Of a stretch of DNA of 64,000 nt, positions 1 to 11,650 are shown in pieces (positions within the stretch are counted from its first letter, which is position 1; every line of letters starts with the position of its first letter). This stretch comes from Timema cristinae (lineage: Eukaryota; Arthropoda; Insecta; Phasmatodea; Timematidae). The stretch is from NCBI GenBank assembly GCA_039000515.1, contig JBCFYV010011164.1:46293993-46357992 (forward strand). Reading direction: 5' to 3'. The position numbers and the translations under genes were made by a program. The notes under the pieces are model-generated. The model was not told the DNA's origin. It ran no database searches and saw only the letters and a program-made list of their open reading frames with translations.

Positions 1-99
1 CAAACTACAGAAAAAAAAGGTGCACACCTTTAGGTTCTCCCAATCACTTACTTGATCTTGAAGTTACAACGTTTGTTCACAAATTGTATTCCATTTTTT

Positions 100-401
100 G
101 GTGACCTGGCGGTCTAGGGGTAAGCTGTCAGATCTTTGTGCTGGCGGCCGGGGTTCAATCCTCGGTCCCGGCACAGATTTATCTGATTACCAAACCCTTC
201 CTTCACCTCTGACAAGACATCTTGTGAATGTGGGGAATGCCAGGCCTCCACCGTGGTTCGGATTCCACGTTAAACTGTAGGTCCTCCATTTCATCTCACA
301 ATCACCCTACCATTACACATTAGCGTAAGTGTGTATAACCCGAACGGGTAGTAAGACGCGGTGATAATAATAATAATGATAATAATAATAATAATAATAA
401 G
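100..401 (+). mobile_element. SINE family A, full-length copy
   Basis: A tRNA-derived head starts with GGTGACCTGGCGGTCTAGGG (box A-like) and has a box B (GGTTCAATCC) about 50 bases on. The body runs through a segment also found at 35.6, 37.7 and 39.2 kb. The 3' end is the shared tail containing CCCGAACGGGTAGTAAGACG, followed by a (TAA)n run. The antisense full-length copy at 35550-35875 defines both boundaries. Non-coding, transcribed by RNA polymerase III if active. The family name is mine; I cannot match it to a named SINE. Confidence 0.85.
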
Positions 402-429
402 TTTTATTTTATTTTGGTATGGTATATAT

Positions 430-850
430 GCAGATAATCATCAAAAACAGTTTCCAGCCACTTAGTTGATCTGTTTATAACATGTGTCTCTCTACCGCCT
501 CCTTTCCTCCCGCTATATCTCTCCCTCCACCTTGGCCCAGTCCTCTCCTCTTTCCTCCTCACTCCTCCTTACTCCCTTCAACCATATGTACCTTGGTCTT
601 CCTCTCAGCCTCTTACCCCTCACTCCCATATCCAACATCCTCCTAGTCATCCTTTCCCACTCCATTCTTCCCACATGGTTATATCTCCTCAGTGGTGCCT
701 TCTCTATTCTGTACTGGACTGGCTCTTCCTGTCCTATTCTTCTTATTCTCTCATTTCTCATTCTGTTCAATTTTGTCAAAACTGTCCTGCTTCTCAGAAA
801 TCTCATTACACGTGCGTGCGTTCTGCTCCTATCATGTTCCTTCATTACCC
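430..850 (-). pseudogene. LINE (non-LTR retrotransposon) 3' end, reverse-transcriptase C-terminal relic
   Basis: The minus-strand frame at 845-513 encodes about 110 residues that match the very common C-terminal end of arthropod endonuclease/reverse transcriptases: an N-R-M-R-N-E-R-I-R-R-I-G block, then N-H-V-G-R-M, then a G-K-R-L-R-G-R-P-R basic motif before a W. After the stop the 3' UTR ends at about 430 in CTGGAAACTG followed by a GAT-rich stretch, the same ending seen in the LINE at 62.9 kb. The catalytic reverse-transcriptase core is absent, so this is a 5'-truncated dead copy. Confidence 0.75.
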
Positions 851-1650
851 TCGTTTCTGCAGATGTTGGATTAAATCAAACAAAGATGTGTAGTGCTACC
901 TGTACATTTATTGATATCCAAAGAAACGCTTTTTACCTACTAATATGAGTACTGAACAAAGAACAAAACAAAACTATAATAATTTTGCTTTATATTTAAG
1001 ATTGAAATATCTTCTGGAATTTCTCCATGGCTTTGAAATACGAGCTATATTTTTCTTTAGTAGTTAATTTGTAAATAACAATTAATCGTATTGGTTTTAA
1101 CGTCACTTATCAGCTCACTAAATACATTGCTTGTTGATCAACAGATAAAATCCTTTCCAGAAATAATATAGCTTAAGGTGATGGAAGGGAACGCGAGAAA
1201 AGGCCAGTGTGTTTGCAGTTTAGTTTTTTGGTGCAAATAAATTAAATATTACTCCAGTACCAATATAGAGTTGATTTTCTTCACATAATGGTATAAAAAG
1301 TTTTGAATATCTGTGAAGGGTGTCCTGGAATTTAATGACAACTTTTTCTCTTCGTTTAGAAGGTTTGTCATCTAATGCCGCTATGCTCATCACAGATATC
1401 ACTATATGAAGAAAATTAAACTCTTATGTTTCTACTGAAGCAATATTTGATTTCTTTTGGCCAAAAAAAGCTTAGCTATAAAAAAACTGTAAAAAACACT
1501 GTCTTTTCCTCGCGTCCTCATCACCTTACCATAAAAACTTATCATATTCGATTCAGTTTCAAACTATAAGCGAGCATACAGAGGAACAGAAACTATCCTT
1601 TACAGGATCTGTGAATTACAATCAACCAATCAAACCAATATGTGATTTCT

Positions 1651-1906
1651 CTTTGGATTTAAAAGATTGAAATGTATTCTGTAATATTACGCTTTGGATT
1701 TAAAAGATTGAAATGTATTCTGTAATATTTCTCTTTGGATTTAAAAGATTGAAATGTATTCTGTAATATTTCTCTTTGGATTTAAAAGATTGAAATGTAT
1801 TCTGTAATATTTCTCTTTGGATTTAAAAGATTGAAATGTATTCTGTAATATTCGCTTTGGATTTAAAAGATTGAAATGTATTCTGTAATATTACTCTTTA
1901 GATTTG
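1651..1906. repeat. 41-bp tandem repeat, six copies
   Basis: Units begin CTTTGGATTTAAAAGATTG at 1651, 1692, 1733, 1774, 1815 and 1855, giving a 41-bp period with one 40-bp interval, and a decayed seventh start at about 1896. The copies are almost identical apart from the last bases (TTACG, TTTCT, TTCG). No coding potential is evident. Confidence 0.9.
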
Positions 1907-1924
1907 GCGATTGAGTTGTACAGA

Positions 1925-2100
1925 AAAATAATAATCATCGTCAACTGTTTCCAGCCTGTACCGGGTGATTTTAATAAAATGCCTACATGTTTCTTTACCC
2001 TTTCGCCATTTTTCTCCTCTCTCTTGCACACTTTCTATTATCTGCTCCTCTCCTTTTACATTTCCTACATACGAATGCGACCTGTGCGCTTCCAGTACGT
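1925..2100 (-). pseudogene. LINE 3' end fragment (second copy)
   Basis: Read on the minus strand this ends in a CTGGAAACAG-TTGACGATGATTATT tail like those at 430-480 and 62850-62895. The preceding frame resembles the last residues of the 62 kb LINE (a basic stretch, then G-E-E-Q-I-I-E-S-V-Q). It is a short 5'-truncated relic. Confidence 0.5.
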
Positions 2101-2104
2101 GTCG

Positions 2105-2190
2105 CAGCCGACCCAATAGGCCTACATCCAGCCGGGCCGGGATCTGAACCCCGAACTCCCCGCTACTGGCAAACTAGACTAGATGATCCT
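2105..2190 (-). mobile_element. SINE tRNA-head fragment
   Basis: A minus-strand box B-like GGTTCAGATCCC, with a decayed A-box side (ACTAGACTAGATGATCC on the plus strand), resembles the family B heads. Only the head region is recognisable. Confidence 0.35.
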
Positions 2191-2439
2191 GACATTTATA
2201 TCAGGTGCTCATCTGCGTGAGCTTCAGCGAAATTAGATCAACTTTAAAATATATGTTCATGACTCGTGTTAAGGGTTAGATTTTTCATCATATTGTGGTT
2301 TCCTATCCTCTTTCCAGGAAAATACTGATATATTTACATTTTAATATTAGCTTATATCACAAAAATCATACCCGGGCCAGACAGGAGACAGTTAATTTAC
2401 GCTATTTACGGAAGTGAACTAACTAATAAATAAAACTCG

Positions 2440-2535
2440 CAATGGTGGTCAAGTCGTTAAACTTGCCTTTCATTTAGTCACTGTTTATGAAGATGTCCGA
2501 GTTTGAATCCCAGTCTGGTGCCTCGGAGATTCTTT
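2440..2535 (+). mobile_element. tRNA-like SINE head (Ser/Leu-type)
   Basis: GGTGGTCAAGTCGTTAAAC fits a class-II tRNA box A, and GAGTTTGAATCCC fits box B about 45 bases on. No acceptor-stem pairing is visible, so it is a SINE head rather than a working tRNA gene. The sequence after 2535 is probably SINE body but has no partner in this window. Confidence 0.45.
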
Positions 2536-2814
2536 TCGTTAGTAAATTTCACTGTGTTTCTACATTCTATTTGGGTGTAGTTACTTTCAACTACTCTATT
2601 TATACTTTCTCCCTAGATTAAGGCGTTAATAGCCCTTGTCTATAACATACACATTAATAGACCAAGAGTTCCTTACCGGGACCATTCATGCACTTTTTAG
2701 TTTTCCATCCTCCCTACCAACCAAATCTGATGCATTTACTTAAAATCCCTCTTATCAGCCTGTTTATTTAAATTAGGCTAAGTAGTGGATAGTCTCATGC
2801 TATGGGACAAAGAT

Positions 2815-2930
2815 AAGTGTAAGTTGTGGATAACCACAATGACAGTAAGTGTAAGTTGTGGATAACCCGCAATGACAGTAAAGTGCAGTTTGCGGGAATC
2901 CCGAAATGACAGTGAGCACAACTGTGGATG
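2815..2930. repeat. Three diverged copies of a roughly 42-bp unit
   Basis: The motif AAGTGTAAGTTGTGGATAAC-CCGCAATGACAGT recurs three times, the last copy strongly altered (GTGCAGTTTGCGGGAATCCC). No function is apparent. Confidence 0.6.
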
Positions 2931-2949
2931 ATGATTATTATAATAATGG

Positions 2950-3245
2950 TGTTTTTGGCCTACATCAATCGTAGCAATGTACTAATGTACCGTTGCCCAA
3001 GGAACGTCCGAATGTACTAATCGTACATCCTTTCCAAGGAGGCTCTTTCCATGTCCTGATGAGATAAGGTATTATGGGGTGAAGCAAATGAAGATCCTAT
3101 CTTAACTTAGGCCTAATTAGTCAAACCCCTGTGACCATGGGAATCATCCCCATTTCGAGAAGAATCTCCTAGTACCAGCCGGGAATCGAACCCAGCACCT
3201 CTAATTCAGCAGCCAGGATCTCTGAGCACCACACCATGAGGTCGG
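2950..3245 (-). mobile_element. SINE family C, antisense
   Basis: On the minus strand a tRNA-like head reads CATGGTGTGGTGCTC (box A) and GCTGGGTTCGATTCCCGGC (box B), then a body with ATGGGGATGATTCCCATGG and further sequence to about 2950. It is distinct from families A and B because it lacks their CCCGTTCGGG tail. The left end is estimated. Confidence 0.55.
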
Positions 3246-3249
3246 ATAG

Positions 3250-5755
3250 CAGGCTGGAGTGGACAGTAAACCGTGTAGCACAAGGCCTTTGTTTCCAAGG
3301 CATAGCACGACTCTAATCTATTTAAGATCACCATCCTCGTCTTATGACAATGATGTAAAATCAATGCATTGATCCACAAGCGGGTTCCAAGAAACATGAA
3401 TTCGTTCATAAATATCCAGCTCTCATTTAAATGATATATGTATTTATCGACATTGTTGAAAGGTTTAAGGGCGTAGGGTTCGATATGGTCCAAGTGCACA
3501 CACATATTTGTTTTATTTAGTGGTAATTATAGCACTTTTTTTAAAACATAAGTCAGCATTGTAACACGTCTTACAAACTAGCTCAATCAAGAGCCAGGAA
3601 AAACCCAAACATATCACTCAAACATAGCTATAGGAATTTAAATATTTGGGCAAAAGGACTAACACAAGGTACATTTTATTTCAAACTAGCCCCCTTCCCC
3701 GTAAAAAAATATTGTAAAGAATCCTGTAAAACAAAGCTTCATATCATCCATCATGTCAATATAAAAACAAAACTTTTTTTACTTTTTTTTTAAATACAGT
3801 CCTACCATCACTGTATAGCCCCCTCCTTCTTTTTATCCTCCCTCCTATTTTCATCTCATTCCTCTTTCCTCACCCCTACCCCCTCCGCCCCCTTCACGAA
3901 CTCCACTTTCCCTTCAACAACTTTTTTTCCAACGACTATATAATATACTATCGACATTTTTATGAGGAATAAATTAAATTTTCAAAATGAAATATAGCCT
4001 ATGTTACTTGCTGATAATATAGCTTTATATTGGTGAAAGAATTTTTAAAATATCTGGACACGGGAATCAAGCACGATACATTTTGAGTTTGCCCAACAGC
4101 ACCCTTTTCTTTGCACCCAAAGGTCATACATCACTCGTGCTTCAAGTTAGAGGTTATGACGGACGTATGAGGTCGACGACTACTTAGAAACATATCCAAT
4201 GTGGCTATTGGACGTCTTTTCTACTACCAGTATGAGTATATTATTATTATTTCAGTGAATTATTACCCTCGACAGCTTCTCTTTCTTGTTCTATTTCACT
4301 TAGCGGTTCAGAACCAATGTGGCATCAAGAACGCAATAGGAAGGACAGTTCCTGACAGTTAAACAAGTTAAAACTAATTTCGTACAATCACACATTCATA
4401 CGTCAATCCATTTGAACTGCAGCTGTCACTTTAATAGAACGTAACAATAACCATAAAATAATATCAATAATACACTAAGATATTATCAACGTTGACCTCA
4501 AAAAACCATGTTTATATTTTCTAAAAAAAAAAAAATCCTACTATGCTTTCAGTGGCATCTCTGGCCTTTTAAAGGAGGCCAAACATCACTGATCGCAAAT
4601 ATCCCTCGCCCCCAACATATATATTTCAAAATTTGTAATTTTAGAAATCAGGAAATTCTTCGTATGACCTTGAACAGTTGTCTAGACCTTCCTTCTTCAT
4701 GACCAAGGGTGACGAACAGAGGTGATTTGTTTGTTATATTAAACTACTGTCCAACTACTGTAAGTTTATTACTGGTATAAATGTTTGGAATAAGAATGAC
4801 ATAATCTTAAGAAGATCTTATCTTTCGAAAGCCTCTTCAAATTTGTCATTCTCACACCACTAGGCATTATTTTTTTATTACTTTAATTGTATTAAAGTTA
4901 AAAGGGGATTTTTAAGATTGTTAAGTAACAAGGCAATAAAAAAAAAAACTCACTCGCAAATAGAACGTGTCGTGAACTAGAGTTGTCGGCATTGACAAAT
5001 AAAAGAGTCGGTGGAATGTTTTTATAGAGAAAAATCACGGATCAAGTCGCCATGTTATTTCGATTGTTAAAGTTGTTTGTTTAAAGTATATAATCTTTAC
5101 AAAATATTAATTGTAATTCACTGTATATAAATATAGCCAGTGTGCCGTTTTCATATATTTTCAGATTATGTTTTGTACATTCCATTTAACCAGCTAGCCC
5201 TAGTTGAATAGGGCAAGGTAAGGTTGTCACTTTCCAGGGTAGACCGAGATTACTCTCAGTGATAGAAACAAAAACTTATATCACGATTATGAGAATATGA
5301 CGAGTTAAAACTTGTTTCCCTGTCTTCTGGATTGAATTCCTTGAATTCCATAAGAAATTCAGAGATTAAATCTTCTATATTTCTATTTTAATAAAAATCT
5401 CTAAAAATGCAAGCTATAATTTAAAAATGTGTATTCATACCTAGACTCTAATGACTGCTTAAAAACAAATATCTAGGAAAAGTGAATAAGTGAAAGGCGA
5501 TTAAAAATATTTGGCATGGTTGCTTGAGAGTAAATTTGTAAACTTCTCAACAACGCTATTTTATTTCAACTTAAAGGAAGGATTTATTATTTTTAATGTC
5601 ACTATACCACGATCCCAGTATTGTAATAAAATATAATAATAATATTGGTAGCAACCCATAAATTTGTGCTGTATGAGAAGTCATATCTATGACACTCCCC
5701 CAATTCTTCCATTGATTAACAACAACTGTCCTACGAAAAACTAAAAGCCAGGAAC
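3250..5755. other. No gene recognised, AT-rich
   Basis: Only short scattered frames are present, with no protein family resemblance. A pyrimidine-rich tract (3815-3910) is the only compositional feature. Around 5759 a sequence AATGAGGGGTGGATCCACGA looks like a decayed hAT-type terminus but has no partner. Confidence 0.5.
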
Positions 5756-6004
5756 GTCAATGAGGGGTGGATCCACGAGGAAGGATGGAGGGGGAAATAC
5801 GCCCCCTCCCTCAAATGGATATGTGATTGATGACCGAATTGAAAATGAGCCGAAATAAACACCTCCGAGCAGATCAATAGAAAAGGCGGCATGAAAAGAG
5901 CCAGGCGAAAGAACAAGAATTTACAATATAATATAGCATGAAAATCGAGTTTGCGGCATTGCAAAGATCATCAAGGGTAACTGGTAGTGTCATTGTTGCG
6001 TCTA

Positions 6005-7090
6005 ATCAAGACATGGCTGAAAACTACTCTGGTGGAAACAGACTTGTTGGCTTTGCTATTACCAAAATATGGCTGATGACCACTCTGGTGGAAAGCAGAC
6101 TGGTTGGCTTGGCTCTAATCAAGACATGGCTGAGGACAACTCTGCTGGAAACAGATTTGTTGGCTTGGATCTAATCAAAATATGGCTGAAGACAGTTCTG
6201 GTGGAAAGCAGACATGTTGGTTTGGATCTAATCAAGACATGGCTGAGGACAACTCTGGTGGAAACAGATTTGTTGGCTTGGATCTAATCAAGATATGGCT
6301 GAAGACAACTCTGGTGGAAAGCAAACTCGTTGGCTTGGCTCTAATCAAGATATGGCTGAAGACAACTCTGGCGGAAAGCAGACTCGTTGGCTTGGCTCTA
6401 ATCAAGATATAGCTGAAGACAACTCTGGTGGAAAGCAAACTCGTTGACTTGGCTCTAATCAAGATATAGCTGAAGACAACTCTGGTGGAAAGCAAACTCG
6501 TTGGCTTGGCTCTAATCAAGATATGGCTGAAGACAACTCTGGCGGAAAGCAGACTCGTTGGCATGGCTCTAATCAAGATATGGCTGAAGACAACTCTGGC
6601 GGAAAGCAGACTCGTTGGCTTGGCTCTAATCAAGATATAGCTGAAGACAACTCTGATGGAAAGCAAACTCGTTGGCTTGGCTCTAATCAAGATATGGCTG
6701 AAGACAACTCTGGTGGAAAGCAAACTCGTTGGCTTGGCTCTAATCAAGATATGGCTGAAGACAACTCTGATGGAAAGCAAACTCGTTGGCTTGGCTCTAA
6801 TCAAGATATGGCTGAAGACAACTCTGGTGGAAAGCAAACTCGTTGGCTTGGCTCTAATCAAGATATAGTTGAAGACAACTCTGATGGAAAGCAAACTCGT
6901 TGGCTTGGCTCTAATCAAGATATGGCTGAAGACAACTCTGGCGGAAAGCAGACTCGTTGGCTTGGCTCTAATCAAGATATGGCTGAAGACAACTCTGATG
7001 GAAAGCAAACTCGTTGGCTTGGCTCTAATCAAGATATGGCTGAAGACAACTCTGGTGTAAAAGAAACTGGTTGGCTTTGCTCAGCATAGA
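6005..7090. repeat. 57-bp minisatellite, 19 units, open in several reading frames
   Basis: The unit is GGCTCTAATCAAGATATGGC-TGAAGACAACTCTGGTGGAA-AGCAAACTCGTTGGCTT. The ATGGCTGA anchor falls at 6013, 6069, 6126, 6182, 6239, 6295, and then every 57 bases to 7036. Because 57 is divisible by three and contains few stops, long frames exist on both strands; one plus frame repeats a 19-residue unit containing M-A-E-D-N-S-G-G-K-Q. Variants alternate GGTGG/GATGG, suggesting a 114-bp dimer in the right half. The first units alternate 56 and 57 bp and are more diverged. I see no start region, splice site or domain proving that it is translated. Confidence 0.9.
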
Positions 7091-7104
7091 CACATCTAGA
7101 CCAG

Positions 7105-7192
7105 GCCGTTAATTCATTATTGACATGCCAGGAATCGAACTTAGCATCCTTAGCTCAGTAGATAGACATGCTACTGACTGAACTAATGTGCC
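7105..7192 (-). mobile_element. tRNA-like SINE head (family D)
   Basis: The minus strand reads GGCACATTAGTTCAGTCAGT-AGCATG, then CTAAGTTCGATTCCTGGC, giving boxes A and B at normal spacing. A relative lies at 54045-54125. Pairing is imperfect, so a functional tRNA is unlikely. Confidence 0.5.
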
Positions 7193-7789
7193 GTACTAAC
7201 ATCTATTGTAAAAATGCTATTATAAATCATTATTTGTTTTACTTATATTTCCTATTTCCATTTATTTCTATCTTATTTCCAGGATTCCAGGATGACCTTA
7301 AAACGCCACATTTATGGTTTGAATGTGAAGAGAGAAAAAAACCCAGCTCCTTGAGAATTTACATTAAAATGTGAATCTCTTGGGCGCTCAGGTAAATAGT
7401 TTTATTTCGCCAGTGTCGATCTCACTGAAATTTTGAGTTGATCGCGTAAGAAAACTACATCGTCATTGATAGTCGATCTTTGTGTCTTCCAAAATTACAA
7501 ATATATCAAGTACTATCACCAAGTCTTCCTATTATTGGTTCATCCTAACCAGAGACCGAAAGTAAACAAATATTCCTATATCACTACTCGAAGGACTTAT
7601 ACGATTGGTGGAACGCTAGTGCAATATTTTAAATAGGCTCTACCATCTATAGTCAGTATCATAGCAAAGTAGGTCTCTACTCTACAAAGAAAGGACTATT
7701 TAGTGAAAGTCCGTTCAGTAACAAATCAGAGCACAGGCTTTCCACGTGGATTTGTTTACATCAGGTCTCAGCTTAGGACGAGTCAATAA

Positions 7790-8012
7790 TTCTTGTTTAG
7801 GTTATATGCATATATGATAATTACTCTAATGGGGTAAGGATGAAGAAGGAAGGAGTTTAGAGGTACAATTTACCCGCACTTGAATGGAAGGAGAGTGGAA
7901 AATTATTTTAGGAAAAACTACCCCCAGTAGACTCGACTGGTATTCGAACCCTGATCTCCTTGCCATAAGCAGGCTAGACTAACATGAGATTGACCCATTA
8001 GAGCCTTCGGCC
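7790..8012 (-). mobile_element. SINE family B, decayed antisense copy
   Basis: Contains the decayed tail (AGGTTATATGCATATATGATAATTAC), the mid-body signature CCCGCACTTGAATGGAAGGAGAGTGG, and the box B complement TGGTATTCGAACCCTGATCTCC. Same order as the cleaner copies at 39406 and 54907. Confidence 0.65.
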
Positions 8013-8299
8013 AGTCAATGAAGCGGGTATCAAGTACAGTAGTTTTAAATAACATTTGAGTGTGAGTAAAATGATCTTGATCGGTCATAATCGCTAATGT
8101 TGTAAGAAAATTAAATAATAATAATAGATTAAGAAAATATACGTTTTCATTATTCTATATTTTTTCCTAAAATGGTGGTCACAAAAGTATTTGAGAACAT
8201 AATGCATTTAAAGAATAAATATAAGATGGATAAACCAATAGAGGAGCAAAAGTAGAGTGAAGAAACGATGGCTGATCACGAACACTTTTTGATAAGTTT

Positions 8300-8339
8300 A
8301 TAAGTCGATAGGGGGCTCAAAAAAGGTTGCCAACCCCTG
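8300..8339. mobile_element. hAT-type terminal inverted repeat, unpaired
   Basis: AAAAGGTTGCCAACCCCTG is the reverse complement of a typical hAT terminus beginning CAGGGGTTGGCAACC. No matching left end was found upstream, so element limits are unknown. Confidence 0.4.
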
Positions 8340-9129
8340 TCATACAATAAGGCGTGCTGATAAAGGACAATAAAAGGCAGCACCTGTCAACTTGTCGGTT
8401 CCATCTTTCTGTGAACAAAGCCCTCCTTCACTCATTCAGCCACGACCATAATATCGATTAAGCCGAACAACACCGAGAACAATGACTTATTGTGAAACTT
8501 ATCTTTCTTCATTAGTTAGCTCAACGGCATATTCTAAAATACTATTTCCTAACTTTCCTTCATAGAGTCGAACACAATCATGTTAACAACTAGGGTTGTC
8601 AACTATTCCTAATAGAATTACAGACTGAAGCTGTAGTAGTACTATGATAAACTTAAATACAGGATGACGCAGATAACTGATTAACGTGCGATACCTCCGC
8701 TATTTATTAGGATAGAGCAAAAATTCCAAAATACTCCGTTAGGACGTGTGTTATTTTCTTCTTCTTTGGTGTTTTCATATTAAGGGCCATATCCTCATAA
8801 TTTGTAATTTATACTCAAAATGTATTAATAAGTAAAACATACTCATTGTCCATGTGTTTTGAATAAAATTAGCTGAGTAAAAATCATTAACGTTCGAAAA
8901 GAAATTACCTATAAATATGTCGTGTTTATTTAAACTATCTATGGCAAGTAGGGCTGTGTATATTAGCGCAGAACGGTGCAGCAAGAAATGTCTTGATTTC
9001 CGGGACATTTTGTGTCCTGGGTGGGGGTTCACCCGTGAAACAGGACAATGAGTTAAATTACGGGACTGTCTCAGGCAATCTCGAACGGTTACCGTAGTAA
9101 CCTTAGTTACATGCTGTCCGCTCACTAAT

Positions 9130-9285
9130 GAGTAATACGGTAGGGATGAGGAACGTGGAATTAAAAACAAATATACCCACATTTAGAGAGAGAAAAAAAC
9201 TTCAGTACACTGGACCGGGGATTCGATACCCGATATAACTGTCATCAGCAATATAGTCTACTGAGAGAGTGACGCGCAATTCACG
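9130..9285 (-). mobile_element. SINE family B fragment, antisense
   Basis: GGTAGGGATGAGGAACGTGG and CCCACATTTAGAGAGAG resemble the family B body. The box B complement GGGGATTCGATACCCGATA is followed by CAGCAATATAGTCTACTG, as in other copies. The 3' tail is missing. Confidence 0.45.
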
Positions 9286-9491
9286 CGTACTCCACCCAAA
9301 CTTATCAAACCAAACATATATCACATAAAAAATAACAGAACACAAATTGAACTAAACGCATTTACTGAAGTAATGCTATATTTATTTAACAAAAATAAAA
9401 TAGATGTGCTATAAAAATACAAAAAAATGTTAGTCTTAGCTCGCATTCCTTCACCCACTAAATATCCCTAAACCTACTAGAATAGCGGTAT

Positions 9492-10050
9492 CTTGGTAAC
9501 AAAGTTTGCACTAAGCATCTAGTGCGTGGGTAATTAAGTTGAACTAAGCATCTAGGTGCTGGGTAATAAGTTTGAACCAGGCATTAGGTGCTGTGGGTAA
9601 TAAAGTTTGAACTAGGCATCTAGGTGCTGTGAGTAATAAAGTTTGAACTAGGCATCTAGGTGCTGTGGGTAATAAAGTTTGAACCAGGCATTTAGGTGCT
9701 GTGGGTAATAAAGTTTGAACTAGGCATCTAGGTGCTGTGGGTAATAAGTTTGAACTAGGCATCTAGGTGCTGTGGGTATAAAGTTTGAACCAGGCATTTA
9801 GGTGCTGTGGGTAATAAAGTTTGAACTAGGCATCTAGGTGCTGTGGGTAATAAAGTTTGAACCAGCATTAGGTGCTGTGGGTAATAAAGTTTGAACTAGG
9901 CATTTAGGTGCTGTGGTAATAAAGTTTGAACCAGGCATTTAGGTGCTGTGGGTATAAAGTTTGAACCAGGCATCTAGGTGCTGTGGGTAATAAAGTTTGA
10001 ACCAGGCATTTAGGTGCTGTGGGTAATAAAGTTTGAACTAGGCATCTTAG
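9492..10050. repeat. 36-bp minisatellite, about 15 units
   Basis: The unit GCATCTAGGTGCTGTGGGTA-ATAAAGTTTGAACTAG is repeated with two alternating end variants (CTAG, CCAG) and CATCTAG/CATTTAG. Several units are 34 or 35 bp through single-base losses in GGG, AA and CC runs. No coding role is evident. Confidence 0.9.
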
Positions 10051-10504
10051 TGTGTTTTTCTGTAGTTTTCATAAGAAGACAGTGAACTTGAAAACTATTA
10101 GAATTATACCAATTTCGCTGTTGTTAAGTGAATAATGCAGAAAACCAAACTTTGATGCAGTTTTGTGTTCTAGTGGCACATAATATCCCGGTTAGTCATA
10201 GTGAGGTTGGTCTTAACTCACCATCAAGTATATTAGAAAAGGGAGGACTTTTTTTTATGATAACTGTCTCTTTCATGTGCCTTCAAGGTTGCAGAATTGG
10301 TTGCAAAAAAAAAAAACCTCCTTGCACTTATCATTGGTCTCACCAATAAATCTACATGCAGGGTTTAATTCAATCCGAGTCACTCCTATCGAGTCATCAT
10401 GGTGAATTACCATTGTGAGAGGCTTGTGGCCATCTTTCTTCAAGAGACGTGAGTGCACAAGACGACACGGACAAGATTCGAGCTATTTCGGGATTGGACA
10501 ACTA

Positions 10505-10670
10505 CGTAATCTTGTTATTCTTTTTGCACTGCGACATATCCATACTAATTGCGTGGAGGAGAGTTTAAGACAATTTAGGAAGAAAACACCCTCAATACAC
10601 CCGAACAAGATTCGAACCCCGACTCACCCCGTAAACGGCAATCCAGTCCATTATGAGACCAGGCGTGTCA
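10505..10670 (-). mobile_element. SINE family B fragment, antisense
   Basis: TTAGGAAGAAAACACCCTCA, AATACACCCGAACAAGATTCGAACCCCGA and CAATCCAGTCCATTATGAGACC match the family B arrangement (body, box B complement, box A side). It is internally shortened. Confidence 0.5.
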
Positions 10671-10689
10671 AACTAATTTGATCTAAGAA

Positions 10690-11160
10690 GCGTATTGTAT
10701 ATTTATAACACAGTGGGAATGGGGTGAGTTTTTTTTTTAAAGCAATATTTTCATTTGTTTCAAGTAATCATAACTTTGACTTTGTACCTTTTTATTACAA
10801 AAAGAAATGTAAGCTATAAAACTTTAAGATTGGTCCTATATTGTTTCATGAATATTGTTTCGGTTCCTATCAAGAATGGCTGGATCTGCATTTGTAAATA
10901 AGTAAAATTAGACTTTTTCTTAGAATCATTAAAATATATGGTGCTGTTTAATATCCGATATTATTATGTTCCTACACGTAAATTTAAATAGTGCGTATGG
11001 CTAAAATTAAGAATATTAAAAAATAGACATTTGTTTATAACAAGAGGTTGTATAATATTTATTTTCATAAATAATTAAACGTCAGAAATAGGAAATGAAA
11101 ATAATAAACGTAAAAAACAAAATCATAATATCTTATTGTTACATACCGTATAATTTTTAG
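10690..11160. other. No gene recognised, very AT-rich
   Basis: No frames, repeats or transposon ends could be assigned here. Confidence 0.5.
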
Positions 11161-11164
11161 TGGA

Positions 11165-11650
11165 CCTTTAATATCGTTTTATCGATAGTAAATATCAAAA
11201 TTTGGTAAAATGTCTTGAGCTGATGTAATTTTCAAAAGTGAAGAAACTGCTGATAATTTAATCTTTACCTGAAAACTGAGCGTTGTACCGAATAACTGTA
11301 CTTTCATCGATTGAATAAAGTAAGCCTCTAATTTTGATATTAATGAAATATGCTGGTATCTTAAACAATCGGCTATTTCATCAATTTTGCTAGATATATT
11401 CTTTCGACAGATACTTATAATTTTAAATTGTGTTATTTGTTCTGGACACAACACTTCCTGTTTTAATAAAACATTCGCGAATAAATTCCCCTTCAGTAAA
11501 TGGTTTTGATTTTTGCGGTTAAATGTGATATTAGATAACTAGCTTTGATAGCAAATGCATTATCTGTAACAGGTTTGGTAAACACATTTGGTTGTTTTTG
11601 AAGAACTGATTTTAATTATTTCAACTTCTTTTCTCGAAGTTTCACAGTGG
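11165..11650 (-). pseudogene. hAT transposase relic (GTF2IRD2/ZBED-like)
   Basis: Minus-strand reading finds consecutive pieces of a hAT transposase in different frames. From 11640 down: A-I-K-A-S-Y-L-I-S-H-L-T-A-K; then K-P-F-T-E-G-E-F-I-R-E-C; then C-P-E-Q-I-T-Q-F-K with a serine-arginine region; then I-D-E-I-A-D near 11360; and S-I-D-E-S-T, which carries the conserved D-E-S-T catalytic region, near 11310. These blocks occur in this order in GTF2IRD2/SCAND3/ZBED-type hAT proteins. Several frameshifts and stops and the loss of the C-terminal half show it is dead. It may belong to the same element as the terminus at 14027. Confidence 0.65.

Noticed and set aside
484..948. 154-residue plus-strand hydrophobic frame as a membrane protein
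   Set aside because: It is the antisense shadow of the LINE reverse-transcriptase tail on the minus strand.
1651..1906. CRISPR-like array
   Set aside because: The 41-bp units are contiguous with no unique spacers, and the genome is eukaryotic.
6232..7032. 266-residue minus-strand frame as a protein gene
   Set aside because: It is the antisense reading of a 57-bp repeat whose length is a multiple of three; no start context, splice site or domain supports it.
7105..7192. Functional tRNA gene on the minus strand
   Set aside because: The acceptor stem does not pair and a related copy exists at 54045, so it is a SINE head.
9544..9762. 72-residue repetitive frame
   Set aside because: Produced by the 36-bp minisatellite and interrupted wherever a unit loses a base.
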